Positions 11,843-25,040 of a stretch of 64,000 nt of DNA are shown here, piece by piece. The notes below the pieces were generated by a model, which worked only from the letters and a program-made list of their open reading frames with translations, was not told where the DNA came from and made no database searches. The DNA is from Penelope pileata (taxonomy: Eukaryota > Chordata > Aves > Galliformes > Cracidae). The stretch is from assembly GCA_013396635.1 (NCBI GenBank), contig WBMW01005298.1:124001-188000 (forward strand), written 5' to 3'. Made by a program: the position numbers and the translations under genes. Every line of letters begins with the position of its first letter. Position 1 is the stretch's first letter.

Positions 11843-12134
11843 ATATTTTCCTGTGCATTTTCTTTCCTGGGACATTTTCACGATTTTGTGGGTAGTCTAC
11901 ACAAGGTGAATTTGGCATCTGGGCAGATGGGTACCCATGGCACAGATAAATGTGATCCATGCACAAGGGTTGCCTCGTCTCAGCTTGTAGGTTACAGGCA
12001 AGGTTCAGTTTGATTTACAAGGCTTTCTGAGCCGACTTTCCAACCTTAATCCCCAGATGTCATCTTCTTATAACATGTCTGTAATTTAAAATCTCCAGAT
12101 TTTGAAGCATTTTTTTTTCATTATTCTTGCTTTA

Positions 12135-12140
12135 AATAAA
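12135..12140 (+). promoter_or_regulatory. Poly(A) signal AATAAA, proximal
   Basis: Canonical AATAAA 293 nt after the DDX10 stop, followed within 30-40 nt by a T/GT-rich stretch (gattgtgtcag), the layout expected of a functional cleavage site. Confidence 0.75.
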
Positions 12141-12293
12141 AACAGGATGCTCCTTTCTTGATTGTGTCAGATTTGCTGTTGGAAGATACACATATAATAA
12201 CAATACTAAAGAAATGCTGTTGGCAGCTCAAATCGTACTACTTAAACTGCGTTTTCTCTTCTGTGTATCATGCCCATATATTTTAAATATTTT

Positions 12294-12299
12294 ATTAAA
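12294..12299 (+). promoter_or_regulatory. Poly(A) signal ATTAAA, distal
   Basis: ATTAAA variant hexamer in A/T-rich DNA, followed by a GT/T-rich element (cttgtggtttctctcttgg). It could give a longer alternative 3' UTR. Weaker hexamer than the proximal one. Confidence 0.5.
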
Positions 12300-12315
12300 A
12301 TTCCTGAAGCTTTGG

Positions 12316-14745
12316 TATAGACTTGTGGTTTCTCTCTTGGCTTTGTTATGAAAGCATTTATTTATCTGTCAGTTATCATTTCCCTTCTGATTCTGTCACT
12401 TGTGTTAGGCAATTCAGAAAGCAGCTTTTTTTTTGTAGACCAAATGCAATGAAGAGAAGATTATTTATCTTTATTTCCTAACATTCTGAAGTTTCATCCC
12501 ATCAAACCGTGGTTGTTTATTGCAGATTTTGTACTTGCTTTCCTGTAGCTGCTGCATCATGATGAACAGCAACAAGGCATCTGCTGTTGTTGGTCCTTTC
12601 CCATGGATGGGAAGCAGCAGGCATTCTCCCCAGAGCAAAACAAGACATTACTACTGTACCAAATTCTGAGTTATTCAAGTAGGTTTTCATCTCTTGCGTG
12701 CACCCAAATGCCAGCTATGAGCTATATTTGCTGTGTTCTTGCTTGCATTCCTGACTACTCCCTTAACAATACTGGCATATCATTCAGGGGGAAAAAAGCC
12801 CACAAAACATGGTAAATGCTTGCAGACAATATGGAGAATGATCAAAACGGCTGAATTTTGCACATGTCAGCCATGAACTAGACAAAGGGAGGGCTGCTTT
12901 GAAAGAAAAGGAGGGAGAGCAGGAAACGCAGCGTTTAGTTTGTTGACACTGCTTTTGACAGTGACGAGGCAAGTGAAGTGGTGATAGTCTGTTTGCAGCA
13001 GACGTGTGTCTTAGCAAAGCTTACATGGCAAGCTGCAAAATCGTGAGTAGAACGCTGTGTTAGGTACGATTGCCTGAGGGCATTCGCTTATTGCTGCTCC
13101 TCAGCAAATGACAAAATGCTCATTGTCTCAAAAAGCTGTGTACCTCTGGTCTTCCCATCATCTGTGTGAAGAACACATTAAGGTAAGCACTCCTTTTTTT
13201 TCAATATCACTTTTTTCCATTTTTTTATTTCAGAAATCTGCCAGCATCAATTCAGCACAAGCCTTTCTTCCTCTTACTGTACCCCCCGTTATCTTTTAGC
13301 TCGGTTACTCAAAACTGAAAGTGCACTGCGAATTCTTGTCTCCGAATGTGGCATTTCCCATTCTGCCAGCAGGCAGGGTATCATCAAAACAATATTACAG
13401 GCAGAGCACATCTGCCATCTGCTCTTTCCTGACAGTGTGGAATGAGAAGAAATGACCAAGTTTCACAAATACCAAACATGAAAGATGGGAGCTGCTTGGC
13501 GTCTGATGCGCAGTGTTGGTTAGTCTGTGGTCCCACAGTGGGCCTGGAAAATGCTGTGAGCTGGTGAGAGCATTGCTGATGAATCTGTGGATGAAGAAGG
13601 GTCTGATGTGGTGCTGCTGTGGCTGTGCTTAAGCTTCATCACGTGGACAGCTTCAGGGGTTTGAATGAGCATTGTCAGCAAATGCACTGGGCTCGCAGAG
13701 GTCCTGCTTCTGTAGCTTAGGACGATAAGCCCAGGGCTGGAGCAGGGGACGTAACAGCAGGCAGCCATTGACAGGTGAGCTGCATATGGGTGCTAATGGG
13801 GTGTGTGCATCTTACCCAGGTGTGTTCGTAGATTGAGTGCACTTCATAGGGGTTCATTGGCTTGCACATCACCTGGTGTCCCTTCACTCAGATCATTGCC
13901 CTGAGAAGATTGAATGTAGTTTGTTGGGAGCACGTGAGCTGAACAAACACAAGATTTCCCATTCCTTAATGGATCAGTCCCATTCGTACGTGCCAGTGTG
14001 AGAGAAGTATTCTTTCCCAGTGAACAATAAGAGTGAAAAAAAACTGCGTGTAGTGGAAGGATTGCACTGTATTTCTGTCCTTGTGATATTTTCATTGCAC
14101 CCAGTTTTTCAAGTGCCCTTTGTTTTATATTTTGGGATAATGAAGTTTTAAACATATTTGTGTTACCTGACGCAGAGCCATTGTTTGTAGAGCTCTCATG
14201 ACGTTTGTCTGTCTCCTTCGAATGCAGCTGTGCTTGAGGAGGGGTGTACACCTACGGTGCAGTTCCCGCAAGAATAGAGCTGTGTGAAAAGGAAGAGGGA
14301 AGGTCCTTAAGGCAGATGCTCCATGCAATGAGTGCATCTAAGGGCTGGGAGCTAGACAAAAGAAGCCATGATTTGGCATTTTGGCATCAGCTGTGGGTTG
14401 TCATTCCTGTGAACTGTAGATCTGGTCTAAGAGGCTCCTGACCAACCCTTATTTTAGCTGTGTTTTCTGCAATGTAAAAAAGCACAAAGCACAGAAGTTA
14501 ATCTCAGAAACGCAAGGATTGGGTTGGCTGAGGGGTGTTTTCCAGTGAGCTCTCTTGCATTTTGCACCTGTGAACCTCTCAGAGGTAATGTGCTGCCAGG
14601 AGACTGAACATGTGCCCAGGGCTGAAGGGCAGTGGAGAGGGGCCAGCCCAGCCCTGCTGGGGACACCACCCCTCATCTCCATTTCTCTGGGTGTGCAGAA
14701 GTGATGTGGTCCTGTAGTAGCAGAACAAATCCCAAGGTACACAGA
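12316..14745. other. Intergenic, unique sequence
   Basis: Immediately downstream of DDX10. No repeat or convincing gene seen; open frames here are short and start and stop without splice or poly(A) context. Confidence 0.6.
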
Positions 14746-14907
14746 GAGCTGTGGGTGCCCCATCCCTGGCGGTGCTCAAGGCCAGGCTGGATGGGCCCTG
14801 GGCAGCCTGAGCTGGTGGGGGGCAGCCCTGCCCACATCAAGGGGTTGGAACTGGATGATCTCTAAGGTCCCTTCCAACCCAAGCCATTCTGTGGTTCTCT
14901 GATTCTT
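14746..14907 (+). mobile_element. CR1 LINE 3'-end fragment
   Basis: About 160 bp: end of ORF2 (ccccatccctggcggtgctcaaggccaggctgg as a decayed version of the usual C-terminus), then gttggaactggatgatctct, aaggtcccttccaaccc and a short tail (attctgtggttctctgattc). Belongs to a subfamily with the ggaactggatgatc signature, like the minus-strand copy at 26429. Confidence 0.92.
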
Positions 14908-17900
14908 TTGCAAGTTTATATTTCACTTCCCCTCTTTACACGGGAGAAGTGGAAGCATGGCTGTCATCTGGCTCATATAATCAAAGACTTCACCGATGCT
15001 TTATGTACTGGAATCCACGTATCCTAAATCCCTTTTGCCTGAACAGGAGCAGAATCTCAGTTGCCTTCTGTGCTGGCCCAAGCCTTCAGGGGATGCTGCG
15101 AGGGCATCGTGGGGAGGGTTTCAGGCTTCCTGCAGCCCTCCTGGGAGGGAGAGAAATTGAGGCTGCTCCTGGGGATGGGATGTGCTAGCCAGGTCTGGCT
15201 TTGGCAGCAAGCGTTCCTTCAATTGCCAAGCAGGAAATCTTCTTTTAAATAATGATTTTTCGTATTAGTTTGCATTTGTACCTTACATTAATAGTGATTG
15301 ATTGCCTTCTGCTGCTAGAACAATTCCAGCTCATTGCCATAGAGCTAGGTTAAGACTAAACCCAGTACATTTAGCTGATTCTGAGGCTGTACCTTACACA
15401 CATCTGTATATATAACCGTATGCTTTAGCAGGCTTTTGTTCAGCCTTAAATTTTTGGTTTGCTACATACAAAATATTGGAGCCATTTGTTTACTGGAAAA
15501 TGTATTAGAGTTTGTTTCAAGCCTCTTTTGGATGGAAATTGGTGGTCAGGTGAAAGACCTGACAGCATTGAAGAGATTTTTTTTTTTTTTAATTAGTTCA
15601 ATAGATTGACACTAACTGTGCTGGCAACGGAAGGTGTCTGGCTTGCAGTATTTTCATGAGGCGTATAAATGTGTCATTGCAAAGATACTGCTCTGCCTCA
15701 GCATCACAGGAATGTCTGTGAGGTGTTCGCTTTGTGAGGAGCTCCCTGATGCAGCACATTAAATTGGGCGAAGAGAGTGAGAAGTTTAGGCTCTGACCTA
15801 AGTGGCTGCAAATTAATTTTTAACATTTTAATGGGTATTTTCCTTTAAATATGATATGAATAGGAATAGAGAATAATTTTTATTCCTCTTGCAGCTGACT
15901 GAGTCTGACTGGAGCAGTGGCTGCTGCGTCCTGCTCTCTGGCCAGGCTCATAAAGAGAGAGAAATGCCTGAAGCAAAACATTAAAAACCAGAGAGCTATG
16001 GCAGAGAACATTCAATTCAGACCATAAAAAATAGTGCAAGATCTGAAGATACTGAAGTGACCCTGGGGGTTCCTATAATCCTGGATACATGTGATAAAAT
16101 CTGATATAAAACACGAGAAGAAAATGTATCTTGATAAAGGCTGCAAATGGATATATTTTTCCTTATGGTGCTGCTCTGTAGTTTGACCTGATTGATGCTT
16201 ATTTCTTGTGGGATTGATCTTGCTTTGCAGCAGGGACGCTGGGCTGGGCTGTGCTGCAGGAATGCTCTCGTGGTTCGGGACGTCGCTGCTCTTCTGCTGG
16301 AGGTCCCCGCTCCAGCCGTAACCCTCCTCCAGACAGCAGCTGACATCACGCTGGTCGGTTCTGTGCAGAGCCCTGAAGCCGTCTGCTCTGCTGATGGCAG
16401 AGGGCTGGTAGCAGGAGCACCACCTGTAATTCTGTGGGACCTTGAGTGGAGCGGAGCCAAGCCCCGTGCCCAGCGTGCCTGGAGCTACACCATCCTGAAT
16501 GCAGCCCAACCCTAAGAGAAATACAGCTTCTGATCAATAGTTTTAGTAAGAAAAGGCTATTACCTTACGTTTTTGACCATATTTTAGTAGGTTTCTTTGT
16601 TTTACTGCTCCCTTCTCTGGTGTTTGCTGCTCCTCTGAATTTAATCTCATCCTTTCGGATTAATTTTTTATTCTCGGAAGGATCTTCAAGTTTTATCTTT
16701 TACAGGTGGAACTAGATGCTAGAAAATTGCATTGTCGACACCCTTGTAAATCATAAAAATTGCTATCAAGGCTTCAGTCTGTACCATGTGAACGCTTTGT
16801 AACGAAGCCCTCCCCAAACCTTAAAGGCAAATGAGGCAGGTAAGGGCATCCCCAGACGAGACAGCCCCGTGCAGGAGCAGCCTCCTCTCAGGCCTGCGGG
16901 CAGGTTCTGCTGAGACTGGAGCAGCCGATCCCTTCCAAGGATGTGTTGCACATTGCCTGTTTTTGTCCACGTCTGGCAGGAAGCCATTTTTTTGCAAAGA
17001 AAACTATTTATCAGATTCAGTCATGTAAAAATGATTGCTTAAATTACACAGGGCTATCAGCGGGCGCATTTACCAGAGTGGAATCTCTTGGGTAGATGCT
17101 ATCTGTAAGTTCTGCTCACCATCTGAGATGCGTTTTGTCTATAAAATATAGATAAGTTTAATTAAAGTGAATTAGTTTTGTCGACCAGTATTTAAAATCC
17201 TCCCAAGCTGAGGAGCAGCCGTGCTGAGTTTCAGCGGCGCTGGGAGGGATGCAGTGAGCACTGCTGCCAGCACGCAGGGGATGCCGATGGCAGGGAACGC
17301 TCCTGGCCGTGGCCTCGCTCCCATGCATGCTTGTCCCTCTGACACTCGGCTTCAGCTGTTACCAAAATGTGTAAGTACAGCCTTGAAAGTGAATGTTAAC
17401 GTGCGTTTGCTTATCATGGCTAAGGTGGTAAAAAATTTAACTCATTTCTTTTTCGGATGGCCGCCGTCTCTACGTTGCGCTGCGCTTGTGAAGCGGTTCC
17501 TCCAGCCCACCCCGTCAGTGGCCGTGCTCCTCTGGTCCCTTCCACCACTCGATTGTACCGAAATGCAGCTTGTTTGTATTCATGGTTGTGGCTTAGGAAC
17601 TTAGGAACTAATTAAGCTTCCCAGTCACCACAAATGTCTCATGAATTACATCTCAGCGGGGCCATAGGTTTTTTGATGCAGCTTCCCTGAGTGTTTTTTT
17701 TTTTTTAATTGGAGATGTCGTCAGGCCTTTGTTGAAAAGATCCACGTATGGTTTTGCTTTTAAAAGAACTTTGTGTTCCCTTCTTGCAAACATACACTGA
17801 TGTGTGAACCCTTTCTCCTAGCAGTGAGGGGAGCCTGTTTCAGCACACGCATCTTTTGCTGAAAAGCTGGCTGTCATGCTCCCAGCTGATGTGCTGCCGT

Positions 17901-18361
17901 GTCAGTACAGGGGCTGCCGTGGGTCCCGCCTGGGCCCTGCAGCAGCGGTGTGAGCTCCATCCTGGCCTCCTCATGCAGTGCCTGACCTACAGGAGCACTC
18001 TGGGTGGGAGTTCTGGGCAGGTTTAGACGTTTCGCCTGCACCCACTGCTGTGTCCAGGTCCAGCATGGGATGGATGGCCTGGGGAAGTGCCCCCGACCTG
18101 CCCAGGCTGTTGTGTGCCACTGAAACATTTAGAAATTGTAGAAGTTGTTCTCACAAAAATGATGACACAGGACTGTCTTTTGTGTGTAGTTAAGATATTT
18201 AAGGATGTTTTTAATGTAGTTGAGGTGCATCAACGTCAGTGAACTCTGCATAGGACCAGGACTGGTTGGGTGCCAGGAGCTGAGCAGGGCAGTGCTTGCA
18301 ACCGCACATGCAGCTGTGAGCACCCTTGTGATGCCACCACTCTTATTGCCACCAGAAAGCA
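14908..18361. other. Intergenic, unique sequence
   Basis: No gene or recognised element. Contains two poly-T runs followed by AATTAG/AATTGG at about 15580 and 17695. Confidence 0.55.
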
Positions 18362-18648
18362 GCTGGCCTCTTCTCCCTGGTAACAGGGATAGGACGAGAG
18401 GGAATGGCCTCACGTTGCACCAGGGGAGGTTCAGGCTGGATGTTAGGAAAAACAACTTCTCAGAAAGAGTGGTGATGCACTGGCACAGGCTGCCCAGGGA
18501 GGTGGTGGAGTCACCGTCTCTGGAGGTGTGCAAGAACCGTGTGGGTGTGGTGCTGAGGCACGTGGGTCAGTGGGCATAGTGGCGATGGTTGGACTTGATC
18601 ATTTTAGAGGTCTTTTCCAACCTTATTGATTCTGTGATTCTGTGATCA
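18362..18648 (+). mobile_element. CR1 LINE 3'-end fragment
   Basis: End of ORF2 (agggataggacgagagggaa, then caccaggggaggttcaggct, then tgcccagggaggtggtggag) followed by the 3' UTR (gatggttggacttgatcatt) and a tail of attctgtg units. Close in type to the 8545 copy but with more changes. Confidence 0.93.
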
Positions 18649-21600
18649 CCCAGACAGGAGTGTGGTTCCCCATGCGAGGGTACCGCATGCCAAGATGCCA
18701 GTAATTGAGGCTTTTCCCTGTTAACAACCACTGAGTCTGCAACAGTAACGTGATGGGTTTTGGCTAACATGGTCACTAGCGGGTGCAGGGAAATGCTGGG
18801 AATTCTGCAATGATTTGGTGCCATCCTGCACAATATTGCATGCTTACATGTTTGCAAGGCAGCTTGCTGATGGACCCTGTTCCCTGGAGAGAAGCCTGAT
18901 GTCGTGGTAACTGCCCCCAGTGCTACTGGCCTGCAGGGAGGGTGTTGTGTGATGGAGATGCAGGGCACGGCTAAGAAACTTCACAGAAAACAACCAGCAA
19001 GGTTAGGGGGGGGGCATGTCCCATTCCATTCTGTCTGACACGCATGAGCCCCCTCTCCTCCTCGAAGATAAATAATGATTATGTTCTTTTATCTGGCTTC
19101 CTTCAGAGCTTTCCTCCCCAAATCTCCCCATCCCACTCCAGGCCCATCCAGCTGGGCCTTGGAACCCTCTGGCAAAAGCCCTTCCACCCCTATCACAAGG
19201 GGAAGAGTCTGTGCCAGGGGTGAGGGCTCTGAGCTTTGTGTGCTGATGTCAAGGACTGGGCCAGGAGCTTTCTCTCATGCCTGCATCCTTGCTGACAACA
19301 GTGTTTTTGTAAACTCCATACATTGTGTTTCCTAAGCTCAGGCCTAGCAGGAAGCTGCTGGGGGGTCACGCGGGGCTGACTTACAGGGAAAGCTCCCCGT
19401 TGTCCTCTGCAGCTGTAGCTGCCGGGGCCAGTGGTCCTCGGCCTGCACAGCTGTGCAAATGGCTTTTTATAAACACAAGTTCTCCAGTGAGTGCACTGGG
19501 GAGGATGAAGAGCTTGCATTTCTTAAATATATGTAAGAATGTGCTAATCTAGTTCCTTGTCTAGTGACTAATTAGGCCCATTTACTCTTTCTGCCTCTTC
19601 TTGTAGCTGCTGGTACATTTTTTTGCAGGCTGATGTGCTTCTTCAGCACCTAATTGTGGCATAAACAATACCAAGCTGTTAGTGCTGCAGAACTGCCTGG
19701 CGCAGAGAGCTGCTCTCCTCCAGGAACTTGCTAAATAAAGTCAAGGAAGGGTAAAAACACCTCATTAAGGTCTCTTTTTTTCACACAGAGTTTATCCTGC
19801 TAAGTAGCTGAGGTTCTTGTTTCCAGCCTCCAAGGGACGGCGGGGTGGGATCAGCTGCTGTGGTGGCAGCCCTGGGTGGCAGCTCCGCTGCTCGGGGCAG
19901 GCACTGGAGGTGCCATGGCCCAGCAGAGCCGTGTGGACATGCACTGGCTTGGGTCTGCACAAAGAACAACTGCATAGAAAGAGACAGCAGTGGGAAAGCC
20001 TTGGCAGAGGAGCAAGAGAACACCAAGGAGAGCAAAGCTGGAGGGCTTGAGTCTAACTTGCTGCAAAACATGGAGATGGTGCCGGAACCTGGCAGCTTCA
20101 CCATGAACATTCCTTAGAGTAAAAATAAAACCATGGGGAATTATGCTGTTCCCTTTGCGGGCAATCACTTATTGGAGATCCAGCACAGCCACATTGGATG
20201 AGTTGGGCAGAGGGGGCTGTTTCAGCTTTGTAATCCAAGTGAAGATGGGCCTGCAGCTCCCAGTTTCCTGAATCCATGGCTGTCCTGGGGGCATGGGGCT
20301 GCAGCTTCTTGTAACCTGGTGCAGGGCGATGTGGGGAGCATCCAGGACTGGGGATGACCTCTGCAGCATCAGTGCCTGTTGGCTCTGGGGCACTTGCTCC
20401 TATCTGGTGCAGTTGCAGTGCCTGAGCCAGGGGCCAGGCGTGTCCCACGCTGCCCACAGATGGGTGCAGAGAGGCCTTGGTCTCCTGAAACTTGATCAAA
20501 TCCTCTCCATTTCTTTGTCAAATGTGATCGGCTGAGCAATGCTGGTTTGTGAGATCGTGTTTAATATAAGCTCTTTCGTTGCACTGGCTACTCAGTAATG
20601 TTGAATGTTCAAAATGTGACACTCTTGGTGATAATATGGGGTCTTAGACATTTGACAGTTCCCACTCACATTTCTTATGGGTGATATCCAATATCCCACC
20701 TAAATATTTTCCTCTGCATTGTAAATATTCATCATTTTCCCTTCTACTGCTGTCTGCAGAGTCACTGAAATCTTCTTTCTGTGAGCCAAGCCATAAAGCA
20801 CCAAGAGGGGCAGTTTTTCTCAACTAAGTGAAAATATGAGCTTGCCTATTTAGCTCTGCAGTGATTTTAGCATCCATTCTGTGTTCAGTTAATGTGTATA
20901 ACTGCAGCAGCCACTGCGTCCCCAGGAGCTAGTGACACCACACAATCAGATCATGGATTTTTTATTAGGGAAATACAGTGCTTGATGGTCACTCCTCTGT
21001 GTTAACACATCTAAAACTACCCCCCCAGCTCACAGCCTCCTACCACCCCATTTTCCTGGTCTGCTCTCTGTTGTTGTCTGCTGTAGCCTCCCAGGGGCAA
21101 AGCTTCCATGTTCCCACTGGGCAGCCAGGACACTACTTCCCCTCTCTGGCATCTCTCCCTGACTCTCCTTGGCTTTCTGCTTTTGTTCCCTGAGCAACCG
21201 CCATGTCCCCACCAAGTGCGGCCTCGTGGCTGGGCCAAGGTCCCTCAGGGCCCATGGGGCCTCGCGGGGCAGAGTACGATGCTGCCAGCCTCTGGCAGGG
21301 CTCCAGTGTGGCTGTGCCCGTGTGAGGATCATCATGAAACATGGAGCTGCTGACTCCCAGCTCAAGGTCGTGTTCTCTCCTTCCACCAAGGGCAGAGCTG
21401 AGCTGCTCACATTCGTCCTGCAATCAGGGTCAGAGCACGTCTCGGACAGCCCTCAGAGGCCATCTGAAATGTGCCAGTCAGTGCTGCAGCCATTTCAAAG
21501 CAGAGTTTTCACCCCAGGTTAAGTCTGAGCTGGTGGCAGAGCTGAGAGGAGAACCTGGGCCTGGGTGCAGTTGTCTTCAAGATGCTTTTGCTGGTTGGAG

Positions 21601-24600
21601 CCCTGTTCAAGGAACTACATTTGGCCAAAGCCTTGGGAAGCAGTGGCCAGAGGGGCCACCTCAGACAGCTTTGGGAGCTGCTCCTGTTTTCTGGGCAGTG
21701 ACTCGGTTTTACCAGTGATGGTGGGCAGGCCTGGACCGACAGGAGAGCAGAATTTGAGCTGGTGGCATCACCTTATGTATCGGTGTGGAGGTTCTTTAAA
21801 TGTCTGGTAGCTGACTCATGCCAGGAGCTGTGGGGTTGTCTCCTTGTACCCTCACTTTCTCCAGGCAGCCGCTCCTGCCGGAGGTCACCACCACATTTAG
21901 GCATGGTGGGCTTGTGTGCGTTAAGGCTGGGAGAGCTGTGCTGGAGGTCTGTCTGCCTCCGGGCCAGGCTGCTCATCTGCTGGCAGCATCCCTGGGATGA
22001 GGAGCCACGGTGAGCTGCTGCTGGAGCTCTGGAAGGGCGCATTAGGGCCACTCTGCCCTTATTGCCAAGAGGTGCATGGTGGTGGATGGAGCCCTGCCCT
22101 GTCCCACTGATGATGGGATATATATTCACAAATGGATGTGAAAGCTGGGCTGATAATAACTTGACCAACTGGGGCACTTTGGGACAGTTTGCTCATATGG
22201 CAAATCCTCTTGGCTTTTTGTCCTTCAGGAGCATGACCTTTGTAGGGATGGGATTTGCCAGGCTGCTTTTAGCATAATGCAGCCTTTTACAGGAGATGAC
22301 CTGTGCTGTACCAGAAAACGTAATGCCTAACATGGGAAAAACAATTCTGTTCACTTTCTGGTCTCTTTCTGATTTTTTTTCTGGTTTTATTCTTACAAAG
22401 AACAATCTATCTTATAAACAAAATTTTGCTTAAACAACACTTTTCTGTTTAATATGTGGTTCTGAACAGCAGCAGCAGACAGGTGGTGATGGGCTGCATG
22501 ATGGCTATTGGGAATAAAACCCACGTGCTGTTTAAATCAATCCTTTAGGAGCTGCGTGTGCTTAGGTCAGGCTGTTTGCTGCAATGCTTCAACATTTCTT
22601 ATAGTTTTGCAAGAATTCAGCAATAATCAGCCACCAACAAAACATAAATTTGCAAATTAGCGCAGAAACCATTGATTTCTTTCTCATCACTGGCTGGAGG
22701 CCTTACAAAGGCGCTTTCTGAATTGGGTGGAACAATGATTTTCATAGGAGAGAAAAGTGCTTAGCTGTTTTCTGGCACAGTTTCACCATAATGGCATGTG
22801 TGGAAATGCAACTGTGAAGAGGACTGCTCAATTTCACCTGCCTGCACCTTTTGTTTAGGAGCAGTTTCCATGTCTGCTGTTCCTTCAGGATTTTGCAGTT
22901 GATGCATATGCAGTCCAACCTCAGAAGTAACTACACAGAGTCAGGAAAAGGTTATAAGCCAATGTAATGTTAAAACAAGAATATACTTATAGGTGCCTAT
23001 ATTCAGGGGAGAAAACAGAAAGTTTCTCAATCTACGAAGCAGGTTTGATCATGGTCCGAAAACACCCAAGGCAGGACCATGCTCTGGAGCTGCTGTGGGC
23101 AATAGCAACAGCAGCGAGCACTGGTGTTGTACATAGCCCCTGAGCCCACTTCGCGTTCATTTTGCTTTCTCTCCTGGAGCAAACAGCAGGCTTGGCATCA
23201 GAGCTGGGGGCTGGCAAGCAGAGGATGAAGAAACTCTTGGAATGAGACAAGGGACTGATTTTGCATCTGCAAAATCTGAGCTCAGATGTGAAAAACATCC
23301 TAATCTCTATGCTGGTGATGATGTTAATTATTATTTATTAAAGGCTAGAGAGGCTCCAGCAAGCAGACGTGGCTGTTCTGGGCCTGCCCACTCAGGAGAT
23401 GTGGCAGGTCGGGTGGCACCAGTGGCTGTGTCCCAGAGGAATGTCCCAGCCCCTCTGGCAGGAAGGGCTCTTTGGAAAGCATGGGGACAGCCCTGCTTGC
23501 CAGGACCAGGAGACTGCTGGGCCCAGACGTGGCCACCAGCAGCACCTCAGTGAATCTGTGGCAGTTTGGGCCAGCTGTGGGTTTGTCTGCTTGGTCTACA
23601 AATGTGAAACATGAACAAAAACCTGGTGTCATCAGCACAGGAGATGAAGGAGATGGAAATCAAAGCACCTCAGTGCCACCTGGGGGCAGGGGGAGGTGAG
23701 GAGCAGGGTGCCCTGCTGTGGTTGCTGGGTTCTGAGCACTTCAAGGAGCTCCTGAGCTCCTCCTCAATGTATGGTCAGACACTTTGTCCTGGTCGTCACC
23801 TATTGCAAGCAGTGATGCAGGTGTGTTCTCACCAGTGCTATGAGAGCTCTGCCGCCATCTTAGCTTTCCTCCTGGTCTGATGGGTGCTTGGCAGCAGGCG
23901 ATGACAGCCCCTGACGCACCCAAATGCTCCTGCAGCACTCTGCCTTCATCAGTTGCAGCAGAACTGATTCGTGATCTGTTTTTGGGTCTGATCAGAGATC
24001 TTTCCTGGATTTTCCTTTGGTTGACAGAAGCATTTCCATGAGAAGTTTTTGTGCGGCAAAGGCCTCTGCTTTGATCCCTGACCGTGTGTTGGTTTTATTG
24101 TTTCTGACATCACACGCACGTTTCTGTGGCAGCGAGGCAGTGCTGGGAGCGCGCTCCTGGAGCAGCCAGGACAGCTTTGCCCTGTGAGGCACAGCTTGAA
24201 GCTCGGGGCAGCGACTGCTGCATCAGTGGTAGTGCCACTATTCTCAAATGTCATTTCTCTGCAGCGAGAGGTTCCAGCACTAAAGAAGTTTGCAACTGTT
24301 GGAAAGCGCTGCTTGATGGCACACTGTTGTTTTTGTGTGGTTTTGGGTTTTCTTCAGGACTGACAACATTTATTTAATGATCGGTCCCGTTAAAATTGCC
24401 ATATCGATTCATTTGCCAGGAAAATAAATCGGTGGCTCTCTCGTATCATACAGTTGTATTGATCTCGTGGGAGCTGATGGGATGAAGGCTTTCATCATTG
24501 GACAGCATGTTAACACCTTAATTGATATATTCTGAAACCTAATTAGAGGCCAGCTAGGTTCCTTCTGGGAATAATATGTATTTTTGATGTTGACAAAGTG

Positions 24601-24917
24601 CTCTGAAGCACAGGTCACGCGGCGTGATTTAACCGTGATTAAAACTTGGCCACAGGCACGGGCAGCTCGGGGGAGCGGCGAGGCAGCTGGGACCAGAAGC
24701 GAGGGCCTAGATGTGTGCAGTTACTCTGTGCTCTGCCACATGTACACATCTCTGCCTGTCTGTCAGTCAGAGAGGTACCTGGAGGAGTGTTTTAGCACTT
24801 TAATTATTCGCTGTCAGTCTCCCTGTAACCAGCACAGACGTGCGTTATCTGAGACGTGCAGTGTTATCTAAAACTCCTGGAAGAAGAGGCCACGCAGGTC
24901 AATGCAGGTGGGTCAAA
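18649..24917. other. Intergenic, relatively GC-rich unique sequence
   Basis: Many overlapping open frames on both strands reflect the GC content; none is longer than about 135 codons, none matches a family I know. A stretch at about 24360-24560 is A/T-rich with TAATT and ATCGAT motifs and looks compositionally different from its surroundings. Confidence 0.5.
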
Positions 24918-25040
24918 AAACCATAGAATAGGATAGGATAGGATTGTTTGAGTTGGAGGGGACCTTTAAAGGCCATCTGGTCCAACTGCCCTGCAATGAA
25001 CAGGGACACCTACAGCTAGATCAGGGTGCTCAGAGCTTGG
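24918..25040 (-). mobile_element. CR1 LINE 3'-end fragment
   Basis: Starts with atagaata followed by repeated ggata units (tail), then gagttggaggggacctttaa, atctggtccaactgccctgc and cagggacacctacagctaga. Same subfamily as the copies at 4279 and 40651; truncated after about 120 bp. Confidence 0.92.

Larger units (their letters stand above)
11843..12315 (+). other. DDX10: DDX10 3' UTR
   Basis: Non-coding sequence from the TAA to just past the second poly(A) signal. The exact cleavage sites are inferred from the signals; they are not visible directly. The UTR has no recognisable repeat. Confidence 0.7.
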
